A program made the translations under genes and the position numbers. Shown here one piece after another: positions 26,096-36,823 of a stretch of DNA of 64,000 nucleotides. The stretch spans positions 12,586,001 through 12,650,000 of the forward strand of contig NC_039515.1 in NCBI RefSeq assembly GCF_003672135.1, given 5' to 3'. The notes beneath the pieces were generated by a model. The model was given only the letters and a program-made list of their open reading frames with translations, made no database searches and was not told the origin of the DNA. This DNA comes from Ooceraea biroi. Taxonomy: Eukaryota > Arthropoda > Insecta > Hymenoptera > Formicidae. The stretch's first letter is position 1, and each line of letters opens with the position of its first letter.

Positions 26096-26439
26096 GTCTG
26101 AGGCAACGCTTCACGCAGCCGTCTTGAAATGGATCAGAATGGATTCTGCGTTTATACTTCTAACCTGTCAGCTCGCTCGTAATGTGTGCAAGTACGGCTG
26201 TTATCGTAAATTGATGCGGACGTCAAGTGACTGACATTAGACGTCAAGCAAAGTGACGTTCGATGATGTTGCAAAAGCGATACACGGAGTCGAGCGAAAA
26301 ACAAGTCTCCAAGAAGTAAGACAGAAAATCGCTCTGTCTCACACAGCTGTCTCACGCGTTACTGCTCGAAAGTGCGCCTGCGCGGCCGACATGTGTACTC
26401 TCTGCATGTACTGGCGTATCATTTCGCGGAAAATCATTA
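26096..26439. other. SELENOK promoter region
   Basis: Short region between the SELENOK start and the left end of the fold-back transposon. Small open frames on both strands show no homology. Confidence 0.35.
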
Positions 26440-26942
26440 ATTATTGAGAGTTCTGGCTCCCTTTTTAATAGTTCTAGAGTTCCTGATAGGTTAAACACGT
26501 AGTTCTGGCCATTAAAGCGAAAAAATCGCAAAGTGAGACGCCAACTTCACGCAGCGTCTCACTTTGTCCTGCGACAGTTTCCGCCGTAATTCCGGCTAGA
26601 TTTTAAAAGATCTACAGTTCTACATGAGTTATAGAAAGAGTTGTAGCGAAAAATTTTTTTCCTCTTTTTGTAATTATTAAAGCTCAAAAATGTTTAAGGG
26701 AATGACGGCTGGTTCATTTCAGAGAGTTCTGTGCTTTAGGAAATATTTCTCGCGTAGTTCTGAACATATATTTAACCATTTTCCAAAGAGTTCTGAATGC
26801 AAACAATAACAATTATTTAATAAACAATTTTTATCTTCCGAGAAAGACGGATATACGGAGATATGGGTGAGACGCTGGTCGATTTTCGAGAGTTCTGTTT
26901 ATTCTAAAACAGTTCTCGAATAGTTCGGGACACGTACGATGC
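26440..26942. repeat. left terminal repeat of the fold-back element
   Basis: Contains at least eight AGTTCTG-type modules spaced 20-90 bases apart and a local hairpin with 12-base perfect arms (AAAGTGAGACGC at 26530-26541, complement at 26554-26565). The segment 26866-26942 is the inverted counterpart of the right-end units. More degenerate than the right end. Confidence 0.7.
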
Positions 26943-27068
26943 CTTTCCCCCACTACCGCCAATATACGAGATTTACGCTAGGAGCATGCGGACGGTGGAA
27001 GGAAAGTGGCGCTGCTGAGACCAGCGTTCGGCAGCTCGGTCGTCGAGCGTCGGCGGTAGTGGGGGAAA
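26943..27068. repeat. 126-base inverted-repeat segment at the inner edge of the left terminus
   Basis: Starts CTTTCCCCCACTACCGCC and ends with its exact complement GGCGGTAGTGGGGGAAAG (18-base arms). The GC-rich middle is unlike the surrounding AT-rich DNA. It could be a small nested element or a promoter hairpin for the gene starting at 27259. Confidence 0.65.
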
Positions 27069-27258
27069 GATTGAAACAATTGTTTGTACTGCTATCGCAC
27101 TCCACTTCTAAGGTTAGAGTCTAAACGCGAGAGTCAAGATCAGCTATTCGCGGATGTATATGCATATGCATTGGTATATGTGAAAAGCGGCTTGTTATTA
27201 TTCAGAGTCTTATATATTAATCATTTTATTATATTAAGTATTCAAATATATTAACAAA

Positions 27259-30200
27259 ATGTACGACCAAAATAAATTGATAAAAATATTGACAACACCA
27301 GAATATCAGTGCGTAGATGTTAATGGAAAATGTTTTCCACCCTCAAATATTATGTACTCAAAAATAAGTGAGAAAATGAAGCAGCTAGATTCGTATATAA
27401 GCCCGAAACATGTATATACAATAGTAAACACAAATAGACGCGGTATACATACTTCCATGCTACAAGCATTTGGAATAAGCGAAAATATTCAAAATATTTC
27501 TCGAAATGAAACAGTAAACACAAGTTTTGAATATTCACCAAAATATCAAAATAAAGTATGCGATAATAAGAATTTCCAACTCATTATTTCTGAAAATAAT
27601 TGGAATGACATAAAGCCTGTTGTAAAACAATACAATAACCGTCGATATCTCAAATTAAAATCTGGTGAATGGTATAATATATTTGCTGCGAAGTTATGGG
27701 AACAAGAAAAACTTCCTTGTGCATTTACATTCAAAAATGCAACCGCCTTTCCAAGTGTTAATGCCAAATGTTACGTACGATTTAACGCACTATGTAAAGA
27801 ATGTAATGCAACATTAATAGGTAAAATGTTTAAAAAACCGTACGATGGACAAGATGCAATATTTGATTGCGTTTTACGTGGATTTAACAACCAAATTATT
27901 CACATCAAAAAAAGACAATTAAAAGGTTCTCTTCGGCAAAAAATAGCTGGCCATTTAATAGAAGCTAAAAAACAAGCAACAATTTGGCCTACTGAAGAGG
28001 CAAATAGAATAATGCAATTTGGTGATCAAAATCCACCAATCTTGTTCTCGTCCGATGTGTTACGTAATAAAGCCAAGCAAAACGAATTGGATAATCGTTT
28101 AGGTATTGCAGACTGTAACGCAATAGGAAATTTGCAAATATATAAATATACTAAAAGACCCGGTTCAATACATGGAATAGGTTTAGATCCATTTTATGTA
28201 ATGTATTGGTCTAAAGAGCAAATGACATTATATAAAATAATGAATCGTTCAAAAAATGCATTTTTACTATGGACGCTACAGGTAGTCTAACAAAAAAATT
28301 ACCAATGCCTGATGGAACAAAATCTGCCCATCTATTTCTTTATCAGTGCGTAATCGTTCCGGAAAATAAACCTGGTATTCCAGTTTTCCAAATGATTTCC
28401 TCGAAACAAGATGCATGCCTTTTAACTTATTTTTTACTGGGAATTCGGAGAGCGGGTGGTACAGTGCCGCCTGTTGTAGTAACAGATTTTAGTCGAGCAA
28501 TATTAGTCGCTTTAGCACGCGCGTTTGCAGATTGTGCTGATCTCAAACATTATTTACAATGTTGTTTCGACATTGCTATAAAAAATAAAGAAGTGGCTGT
28601 GCCAGCTTCATACTTAAGACTGGATGTTAGCCATGTCATCAAAATTGTTAGCGATTGGGAATGTTTACGACATTTACCAAATAAAGTACGCCAATTTTAT
28701 TTGAGATGCATTGCTCAAGCGTACAAAATGCAATCTTTCGATGAATTACATTCTTTTTTAAGATCTGTTTTGGTTGTAGCTTTAAGCGAAGACGTTGGTT
28801 GCATCGATGGCATTTCTGTTCCAGCTGAGATGTGCTTACAATCTGCAAATAATTGCATTAAAGGTGTGCATGTTGAAGACTGTAATTCTAAAGATATAAT
28901 AGAATTAAATGATTTTAGTTGCGAAGAAGACACCCCGTTATCTTGGCGCAAATGGAGCGATGATTTGTATGCCACAGCTAACACTTTAGCATTACGATCA
29001 AATAATGGAAATATAGTCAACGCATTTTATAATCCTACAGCTGCTAAAAAGCTTAAAACCTTAATTCAAGATTTACCGCTGTGGACGGGTATAATGCGTC
29101 CGTATTTTAAATGTGGCACGGAAGTATCGACATCTTCTTCAGTCGAATCACTTTTCGCCGAATATAAGACACGACTCTTCAAAGGATGTATTCCGATGAG
29201 AGTCGATAAATTTGTAGCCAGTCATCTCGATTATCTCGACGGTCGATTACGTCTAGATTATGCTGCAAATGCATTTTCTACACAGCAGGAATGCAAAACA
29301 TCCGCGAAAGATAATAAGATGGACATGCATGAATCTGACAATGAGCAATATTCCGATTTTTCAATGCCTTTCCAATGTAATTTGCAATTTAATTCGACAC
29401 CGATATCCAACAATGATAATTCCATTGCAAACAGCTCACATTTAAAGTCTCTTGCAGATAGTTCTTGCGACATTGAAACTATAAAATCATCACCATGCTC
29501 CATTTCTGATACATTAAATCCATTAAATTTTCAAGAAAAGGGGATGGGTTTAATAAATAAAAATAACAAAAAATGTAACGACATAAAAAAGAAATCATAT
29601 CTGGATAAATGTCCCGAATGGGACAGTATCGAATCAGTAAATGCTGTTTTTATTCCAGTAATGAAAAACGGTAATTTATGTCAGCCAGTTAAATTACAAG
29701 GCAAAACTATAATGATACGCAATACGTGTGCTTTCGACGCCCTCTTACATATAAGTGCACATATGATAGGTGTGGATGCACAATATAAACAAGTTATACA
29801 TGATACGGATGATCGCTTGATGCAGTTAGCATCAAAAATCGTATCTGGTGGTAAAATAACGAAAAACGAATACACCGAAAGAGCATATATTCTGACAAAT
29901 TTATCATTATTTCAAGAATGTAAATATAACAGACGTTTCCACTCGTTAGACGCTATGTGTAACGCGGCCCATTTAGCCGAGTATACTTTCGTCTCTTTCC
30001 CCAGTCTTCACAGAAAGAAAACATGTACAAATTGTAAGTATTCGAATGAAAAAAGTTACACGGCTATTAGCATTAACGTTGATATAGTATTGAATCAAGG
30101 GTTTCAGCATATACAAGATGTCATTGAAGACATAATTAGACACAATAAAACGTCAAAACAAACTTGCATTCAATGTTATAATTTATGTGACATTACAGAA

Positions 30201-30502
30201 ACATATGGTCCGCACATTATAATAGACACAAGTATTTTGAGTGACAAAAACTACTTAAAAAATACAAAATTAGAAACTAAAACCTACAACTGAGAACATA
30301 TACCAAAAACTATCACGATAAATGGTAATAAATATGTACTCCGAGGAGTTGTTAATTATATAAACAATGCACGTCATTACACGGCATTATTATGTACAGG
30401 TGTTTCGTGGTACGAATACGACGACTTAAAATTAAAGAGAACGCAAGTATCTCCAAAATTTATGATAGTGCCACATGTACTAATGTACATAAAAATAAAG
30501 TA
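27259..30502 (+). pseudogene. NOF-like MULE transposase with USP-like C-terminal region, disrupted
   Basis: Two long frames overlap at 28269-28290 in different registers: 343 codons (27259-28290) and 674 codons (28269-30293). The first ends within a few codons of where the MULE catalytic block DATGSL begins in the second, so one frameshift splits a single ancestral protein. The N-terminal part has a zinc-binding-like C-x2-C pair (ALCKECNATL). The second frame has the likely DDE triad: D in MDATGSL, D73 in VVVTDFSRAI, and E in SSSVESLFAEYK. A C-terminal region has a USP-style Cys box (NTCAFDALLH, Cys about 487) and, beyond an in-frame TGA at 30291, a His box (NARHYTALL with WYEYDD). The frame closes at 30502. 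Codon use is AT-rich, unlike the host genes. The copy looks young but inactive. Confidence 0.82.
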
Positions 30503-30746
30503 AAAAACAGCAATCAAATTTTTATCATAGTTATGTCATGATGTCATTTAGTCATGATTTTATCATACTTAGTTACAAATATGTAAGTTACAAAATTTTG
30601 TCCCACTATATAATCATTAAATATAATTTCTATTACTATTTTAACCCATATAATTTAATGGTTTCACAGCTACAAGGTTCTCCCATTTACATGTGTTTCA
30701 TTATATCTATCTATGTATGTCTATATATATGTATGTATATATAGAC

Positions 30747-30747
30747 A

Positions 30748-30778
<31 letters not shown>
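30747..30778. repeat. (TG)n microsatellite
   Basis: About fifteen consecutive GT/TG dinucleotides inside the transposon, just after a stretch of TATG repeats at 30700-30745. Confidence 0.9.
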
Positions 30779-30782
<4 letters not shown>

Positions 30783-31206
30783 ATTTACTACAATTATATT
30801 ATTTACTACAATAATTAATTAAAATTAACCCGGATGCATTATACAAAGCTTCCTTCTAATTAATATTTAAAATATTTGTTTCACGAATTAGACTAACGCG
30901 TTCATTACATTTAGCGTTCTCTTGATACAAATGAAAAGAAATAAATAACAAAAATTTTATGCAAACACATAAAACCAAAAAAATTAAAAAAAACAAAACC
31001 CAAAAAAGCAAAAAATAAAAAACAAAATACTAGAAAGGAACCAAAATCTCGTCACGTCCACGCCGTTGGTTCTGGGTCACGCAAAGAACGAGACAAAATA
31101 TGGATATACTATATCTAACACATATGTAACACATAAAACTATATGAACAACATCTTATAACCAAGAAAAGTATTAAGTACGTACAGAACTGCACGAAAGG
31201 TATCGT

Positions 31207-31672
31207 TTTATGCACAGCACTCTCGAAAATCGACCAGCGTCTCACTGGTAAAGTCGAAAACGTTCACTTTTCGGGCGAAATAATTTCTTAAAAAATTTTC
31301 TCATCGTTGTTTCTATCAAAACTCTGTGGAAAGGCATTGTACATGTCCCGAAATATACGAGAACTGTTTTAGAATAAGTAGAACTCTCGAAAATCGACCA
31401 GCGTCTCACTGGTAAAGTCGAAAACGTTCACTCGTCGGGCGAAAAAATTTTCTCACAGGTGTTCCTATCAGAACTGTTTGGAAAGGCATTGTACATGTCC
31501 CAAAATTTACGAGAACTGTTTTAGAATAAGCAGAACTCTCGAAAATCGACCAGCGTCTCACTGGTAAAGTCGAAAACGTTCACTCTTCGGGCGAAATAAT
31601 TTTTTAAAAAATTTTCTCATCGTTGTTCCTATCAGAACTCTTTGGAAAGGCATTGTACATGTCCCGAAATAG
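31207..31672. repeat. right terminal repeat: three tandem units of about 150-165 bases
   Basis: Units begin CTCTCGAAAATCGACCAGCG at 31220, 31384 and 31536. Each continues through GTCTCACTGGTAAAGTCGAA, a CGGGCGAAA block, CCTATCAGAACT or a variant, GGAAAGGCATTGTACATGTC and CGAGAACTGTTTTAGAATAA. The second unit lacks about 12 bases after the CGGGCGAAA block, hence the two spacings (164 and 152). The third is truncated after the ATGTCCCGAAATA step. Confidence 0.9.
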
Positions 31673-32223
31673 AGTGTTCTGCTCCAGCTCTTTTATGAAT
31701 TTCTTAATTTGTAAGTGTATGGGAATATAAATAATATTTTGTAATAATAGTATAATATATATATATATATATATATATAATTTTAGAATATAAAATGATA
31801 TTTTATATTGTATATAAAATATTATATATAATTATTTTTATAATGTATATGTTATTTTAATAACATATTTTATAATAATTACAAAGGATAGATTTATACA
31901 ATATTGTTACATATACATACACATACACACGCACATATCTTCCAGACTCACACTCTTCTTACATCTATTAAAAGGAATGAAGGATTTAACAATTATATAT
32001 TTTAAACCTGGATAGCAACAAATTTTGTAGCATTTTTGGAAATTCCGAGACATTAATTATTATATATGTGTATAAATAGTTATTCAACGCTGTGTTTTAC
32101 GATTCAGTTCTTCCAGAACTTTTCGTCTCTTTTTTATAAAATATTTTTTCATAAACAACGCTACGAGCTTTTGTTCTAATCCAATATAACGTACGATAGA
32201 CTGACGATTTGTCAATCCAATCG
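31673..32223. other. spacer between the transposon and the P450 gene
   Basis: Very AT-rich, with a (TA)n run at about 31757-31780 and several further TATAT stretches. It includes the 3' UTR of the minus-strand P450. No gene seen. Confidence 0.5.
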
Positions 32224-35200
32224 TTACGTTTCGCATTGCTTATCGCGTGCTCTCACTCTGACCCAGAGTCCACCGTGCGCCCTAATTGTTACTCGAAACT
32301 TAGCTATCACCCTTTCCTTCCCGAGTACCGGTTCCAATTGGCATTTCCTAAGAATCGCACTGATGACCGATTTCATCTCGAGCATGGCAAACTTGTATCC
32401 TAAGAATGTACGAAAAAATTAATAATTATTATATCATCTTTCCAAAAAATTGATGAAATTACAGAATTTATAAAATTTATTTAAACGTATGAAATTTAAA
32501 AATTTGTGATATCCTTGTATTTCTTATTACACAAAACGTATCTTTTCCGATAAATGAAAACAGCAGTAGAAATTCCGTTATATCTGTACAAACATGAATT
32601 AATATATAATTTATGTTATAATTTGGATTTTCTTTTCTTACCAATGCAATTGCGAGGTCCAGCGCTGAAGGGTATGTAGGCGTAGGGATGCCTTCCTTCG
32701 GAGTTCTCGGGACTAAAGCGTTCGGGCTTAAAGTCATGGGGATGAGGAAAATGATGGGGCAAGCGATGTGTGCAGAATGGCGTCATAAATATGCCGCAAC
32801 CAGCTGGTATCACGCGCTCTCCTGCGTCCAGAATAAAACGCCATAAGTAATTTCCGAGTATTTCCATTAATTTCTTCCTGTTTCATTCTCACCTATTCTC
32901 ACGTCCTCTCCGAGTGTCCTGGCGAAGAACGGTACGCTGGGATACAGCCTTATGGATTCTTTGATGCACATGTCCAGGCACTTCATCTCTTTCAGGTCCA
33001 GCATAGTGGGTGATCTCGTGTCATCGCCAAAGATCTCGTTCAGCTCGGCGACGCATCTCTCTTGCCATTTAGGATTGTTCGCCAGAAGGAAGAGGGTCAT
33101 CGCGGTGGCGGTGCCGACCGAGTCCTGGCCGGCCAACATGAAGGTGCAGCATTCCTCGATGATGTCTCGCTCGGTGAACAGTGGATTCCTCTCGTTGATC
33201 TCGACCATGTACTCGAGTAGGGACATTCTTCTCCTGGTCGCGCCATCCCCATCCGTGACGAATGAGCCGTTCTTCCGGAGGAACTCGCGCTTCTCCTTCA
33301 TCCTCTTGAAGCAAAAATCGAAGAGATCCTTCTGCTGCCGTTCCTCCAATTTCCCGGCCGCCGTCAGTTGGTAGATCCAATCGATGAGCAGCCAGGGCCG
33401 CGCGAATCTGTACGGCAGCATTATCTGGCCCCTGTTTTTCAAATTAACGTTAACGTTAACTTAAAGGATGAAGTGAATTAAAGTGGAGTTTGCAGATGGG
33501 AATGGAAATGGTCCAGAAGAGGGAAAATAAGGAGGTGTGTGGGGGGAGGAAGATAGCATAGCAATGAAGTAGATTAAATAAATGTAAGACTGGAATTAAG
33601 ATAACGTACGAAAGTGAAGCATACAAAACAAGTATTGTAATCTTGAGTGGAATCAACAAAGAATATTCATTCATTAATGTTAACTTTAACGTTGGCTTCA
33701 TTTTATCACTGACACTTTCGTTGCCGCTGATGAAGCGTGACACGTGTCATGTAATTTTGAGCGAACCTCAGCTTTATTTACGAGAAGATATAGCCGTGAA
33801 TATGTTAATATTGAATCGAAACACGCTCCTTTTCTTCCGTTTTGCGTCTCCAGGTTTGCAAATGAGCTTCGCCCATATTAGATCCATGTATGTATGTCCA
33901 TGTACTCACTTTCTGAATGGCGTATCGTCCTCGCCGTTGCTGCCTGTTCGGTTCGCCGGCGAGCCCAAAATCGTCTCTAAAAGTAAAAGTCATTGGCAAA
34001 TGGTCAATATTTGATATCGAGGTGTAGGACGGCCGCCTCCGGAATGATTCTCGCCTCGAGACGCGATAATGGAAACCGCAGATGCGTGCGTGCGTGCAAA
34101 ATCTCTTTGAAGGTATTATATTATCGATATGCAAATGTCGAAAATCAACAGAGCCGCTGTTGGACATTTCTCGACTTGGATTCTCATGCTAATTAGCGCG
34201 TTCGCTAGAGGCCGTATCTATAGAGAGGTAAACCTTTTATTATGTATGCTATAGACGTTCACAAGTCGTATAGATTTTCACGCGTGGGATCACAGAACGC
34301 GTTCCGTGTCTTTTTTTCTTTTTTGCGTGACAAACTTCTTTACATGCTTCGTTACAACGCCATTGCATATAATCGTGCGGTCGCTATCCATTTTTTTAAT
34401 TTACTCTACATTTGCATCTCAACGGCAGAAGCCACTTGCTTTTATTTTTATCGTCGCAAATTTTACCACAAGTTTTTATCGTTCTTCTTAACTCTGCAAG
34501 TTAAATGCGCTTCTTTAGAAGCACAAGGAAGATGAAAAGATTAATATTTCCAGGTGCCAAATAATCTCAGTTTTACAATTTTACAATTGAGCACTTTGCA
34601 AATAAAAATAAGTAAAATCTTGCGACTTAAATATTAAAAATAAATAAAAATTCTCAATTTTACGATGACAATAAAATAAAATATCTTCGCGGTAGAGTGA
34701 AGTGATTCAATCTTTACAATCGTTACAATCTTTTACTCAAAAGATTGCGAAAGATCCGTAATATATACGTACCGATTAATATGTCGTACACCGAGTTGTT
34801 GACGAATACGGTAACGTTTACGTTCTGCTCGTTCTTTTCGAGCAGCTTGTTAACTAGGCGATCGGCGTACTCGCCGAACGTCTCGACGAATTTTTCGAGT
34901 ATGTGAAGGTGAAAGGCCGGCTGCAAGATTCGCCGGTGTATCCGCCACTTGTCGGCCCGCCGCGTAACCAGGCCCTTGCCCAGGAAATTGTCGAGCAGCT
35001 TGTAGAAGCATATCTTCTGCGTGTGCTTTATGCTGCTGAGCACCACTTGGATGTCCTCGGGCTCCACCAGCACGACGTACGGCAGGAACGTTAGCCATAT
35101 CCGGAAGATGCGGCCGTAAAGCGGCGCTTCGTCTGTCATCCTCCGTACGACTAAAACATCAAGAAGAACTCGCTTGAAGCACTCAAGAATTGAGAATTAA

Positions 35201-35666
35201 TAAGGACTTCACTGATTGTATGACTGGCGTAATATTAGTTTGGTGCCTCTAATTTCTGAAAAACAATACTTAATATTTTAATTATTATTATTATTATTAA
35301 AATTAAACCTTAGTTATTAATTATTTAGTTAATAATCACATCAGTGACTAATTATATATCGCTTTTCGCTGAAGACATGTTAATCCCGTTCAAGCGAGCT
35401 TGCTCAGAGATATAAAATTGAGTCGACTAGATAGAATAATGCACCTAGACCTAGACAGTTGGCGTCAAATTGACCTTAATTATACTGGCGATTGGAATTA
35501 ATAACACGGTATACTCACGATTTCCATCAAAAATCAGGTTCGCGTTGCCAAGGATCGGCACCGTCTTCGGTCCACCGAGGGTCAAAATAAATCTCAGGAT
35601 CCTGATGTAATTCTTTAGCGTGTACACGACGTAGATCACGGCTAAAAACGCAACGTAGGTCCACAT
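32224..35666 (-). CDS. cytochrome P450, CYP4 clan (possibly CYP4AA-like)
   Basis: Six exons: 35519-35666, 34773-35150, 33910-33976, 32893-33431, 32642-32821, 32224-32399, giving 495 residues. The N-terminal membrane anchor is MWTYVAFLAVIYVVYTL. The I-helix reads FMLAGQDSVGTAT, with Ser where the usual Thr stands. The K-helix ExxR is in KESIRLYPS, PERF in FKPERFSPE, and the haem-ligand loop is PFSAGPRNCIG. The 67-base exon 3 (ETILGSPANRTG...) is easily missed but restores the frame. Microsomal CYP4 enzymes hydroxylate fatty acids, hydrocarbons and other lipids; the substrate here is unknown. The I-helix block resembles CYP4AA1-type sequences as I recall them, so the subfamily is tentative. All motifs are intact, so this is likely functional. 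Confidence 0.93.
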
Positions 35667-36128
35667 CTTGCCTGGCGTGTTGCGGTTCAACTGATTGCAG
35701 AGAACATATAATTTCGACTTAAATAACGTTTTAACGTTTATGGCCGATAAATTGCGGTGAGGTAGGACTATAAGTTCCTGCGCAATGAACATTATTAATT
35801 ATTCATTTTATCCGTACATCGCGTCTTTAAAGGTGATAAAGGCGATAAAAATCCGTCAAGATCGATTGTCGCTTAGAAAGCATGTGCTAAAAGGATTACA
35901 AAATTACGGATGCAAATCAAATGTAAACCGTGATGTAAAAAGTTCTTTTTATCATGATGTAAACGATATCTCCTCCCCTCCCCCGCCCCCCGTCGAGTAT
36001 ATCTAAATACTTCTGTAAATCTGTAATTCTGTATATCCCTACAACTTATGCAACGCTTTCCGATCCATCGTTCAACATGTGAAAAGATATGTACGCTTAA
36101 ATCGATTACAGATAAGAGAAAATCTAAA

Positions 36129-36667
36129 GTTTTAGACTGTGCAATATATTGCGCTAGATTTGACGCATTTTTCTTGCTGCGAGAATTGCCTGCCGTTAAA
36201 TTGTATTGTGTTTTATACTGTACATTTTATTTGACGCAAGATTTGCGCAATATGCACTTGTATACGCGATATGTACAAACTGAAAACATGGAGGAACGTA
36301 TCAATTATATAGGAATAGAGTGCTTATTAATAGGAACATATATATAACAAAACGAATAATATAGAGGCGAGTAGCGAGGCGATTATCATAATCTTGCACT
36401 AATCATAAACAAACAAGTAACAAAAGTTTGTTCTTTTTCGAGATTCTTTCTGCACTAGTACAGGCAGCTAAAACGAACAGATGTATACACTTCTTCCATA
36501 GCGCATGCCAGCAGACAAAAAATTGCTCGGGAATAGAGCACGTTTTCAATATCTTGCGCAATTTACGAAACATGTAATTTGTTTGCAATTTGTGTATAAT
36601 ATTCTGCAATATTTCTTGCCTTAAAAATTGCGTCAAATCCTGCGCAATATATTGCATAGTCTAAAAC
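36129..36667. mobile_element. MITE-like element with GTTTTAGACT termini
   Basis: The left arm begins GTTTTAGACTGTGCAATATA and the right end is its near-complement, finishing TATATTGCATAGTCTAAAAC. The inverted repeats extend about 50 bases with a few mismatches (ATTTGACGCA and TGCGTCAAAT are also paired). The inside is non-coding. No clear target duplication was identified. Confidence 0.75.
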
Positions 36668-36722
36668 GGGCTTAAACACAGTTTCGTATTAATCTCAGCA
36701 GAGCAGTCGATTATTCGTCTAT

Positions 36723-36823
36723 AGGCCCTCTTCGCTTCTCTTTCTAACTACCTGCCTTAGAAAGAGACGAGGAGTGAGTTAAACTACAGTTAAAGTTAAG
36801 CGACATCGGTATAGAAACGGGCC
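36723..36823. mobile_element. short GGCCC-ended element, relative of the one at 38602
   Basis: Begins AGGCCCTCTTCGC and ends AACGGGCCA. It includes AGAGACGAGGAGTGAGTTAA and CAGTTAAAGTTAAGCGAC, which recur with few changes in the right half of the 38602-38910 element. About 100 bases, apparently an internally deleted copy. Confidence 0.6.

Larger units (their letters stand above)
26440..31672. mobile_element. fold-back DNA transposon, MULE/NOF type (decayed)
   Basis: About 5.2 kb. The left flank (about 26440-26942) and right flank (about 31207-31672) are inverted relative to each other. The block GTGAGACGCTGGTCGATTTT near 26868 recurs inverted three times on the right, and so do the adjoining ACAGTTCTCG and GGGACA-GTAC-ATGCCTTTCC segments. 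Both flanks are built from many short AGTTCTG/CAGAACT modules. Between them lies a transposase-like gene on the plus strand (27259-30502). Modular inverted termini around a NOF-type gene match the organisation of Drosophila FB-NOF elements (Mutator superfamily). Exact ends and the target duplication could not be fixed by eye, so both boundaries are approximate. Confidence 0.8.

Noticed and set aside
31207..31672. Regularly spaced repeats resembling a CRISPR array
   Set aside because: The host is a eukaryote, units are about 150-165 bases and continuous, and they are inverted counterparts of the other transposon end.
33805..34167. Minus-strand frame with SNMGEAHLQTW, considered as the missing P450 exon
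   Set aside because: No acceptor precedes it and the phase is wrong; the true exon is at 33910-33976 in another frame.
32224..35666. P450 as a pseudogene because of an apparent missing exon
   Set aside because: A 67-base exon at 33910-33976 with canonical splice sites restores phase and codes the expected ET-x2-G block.
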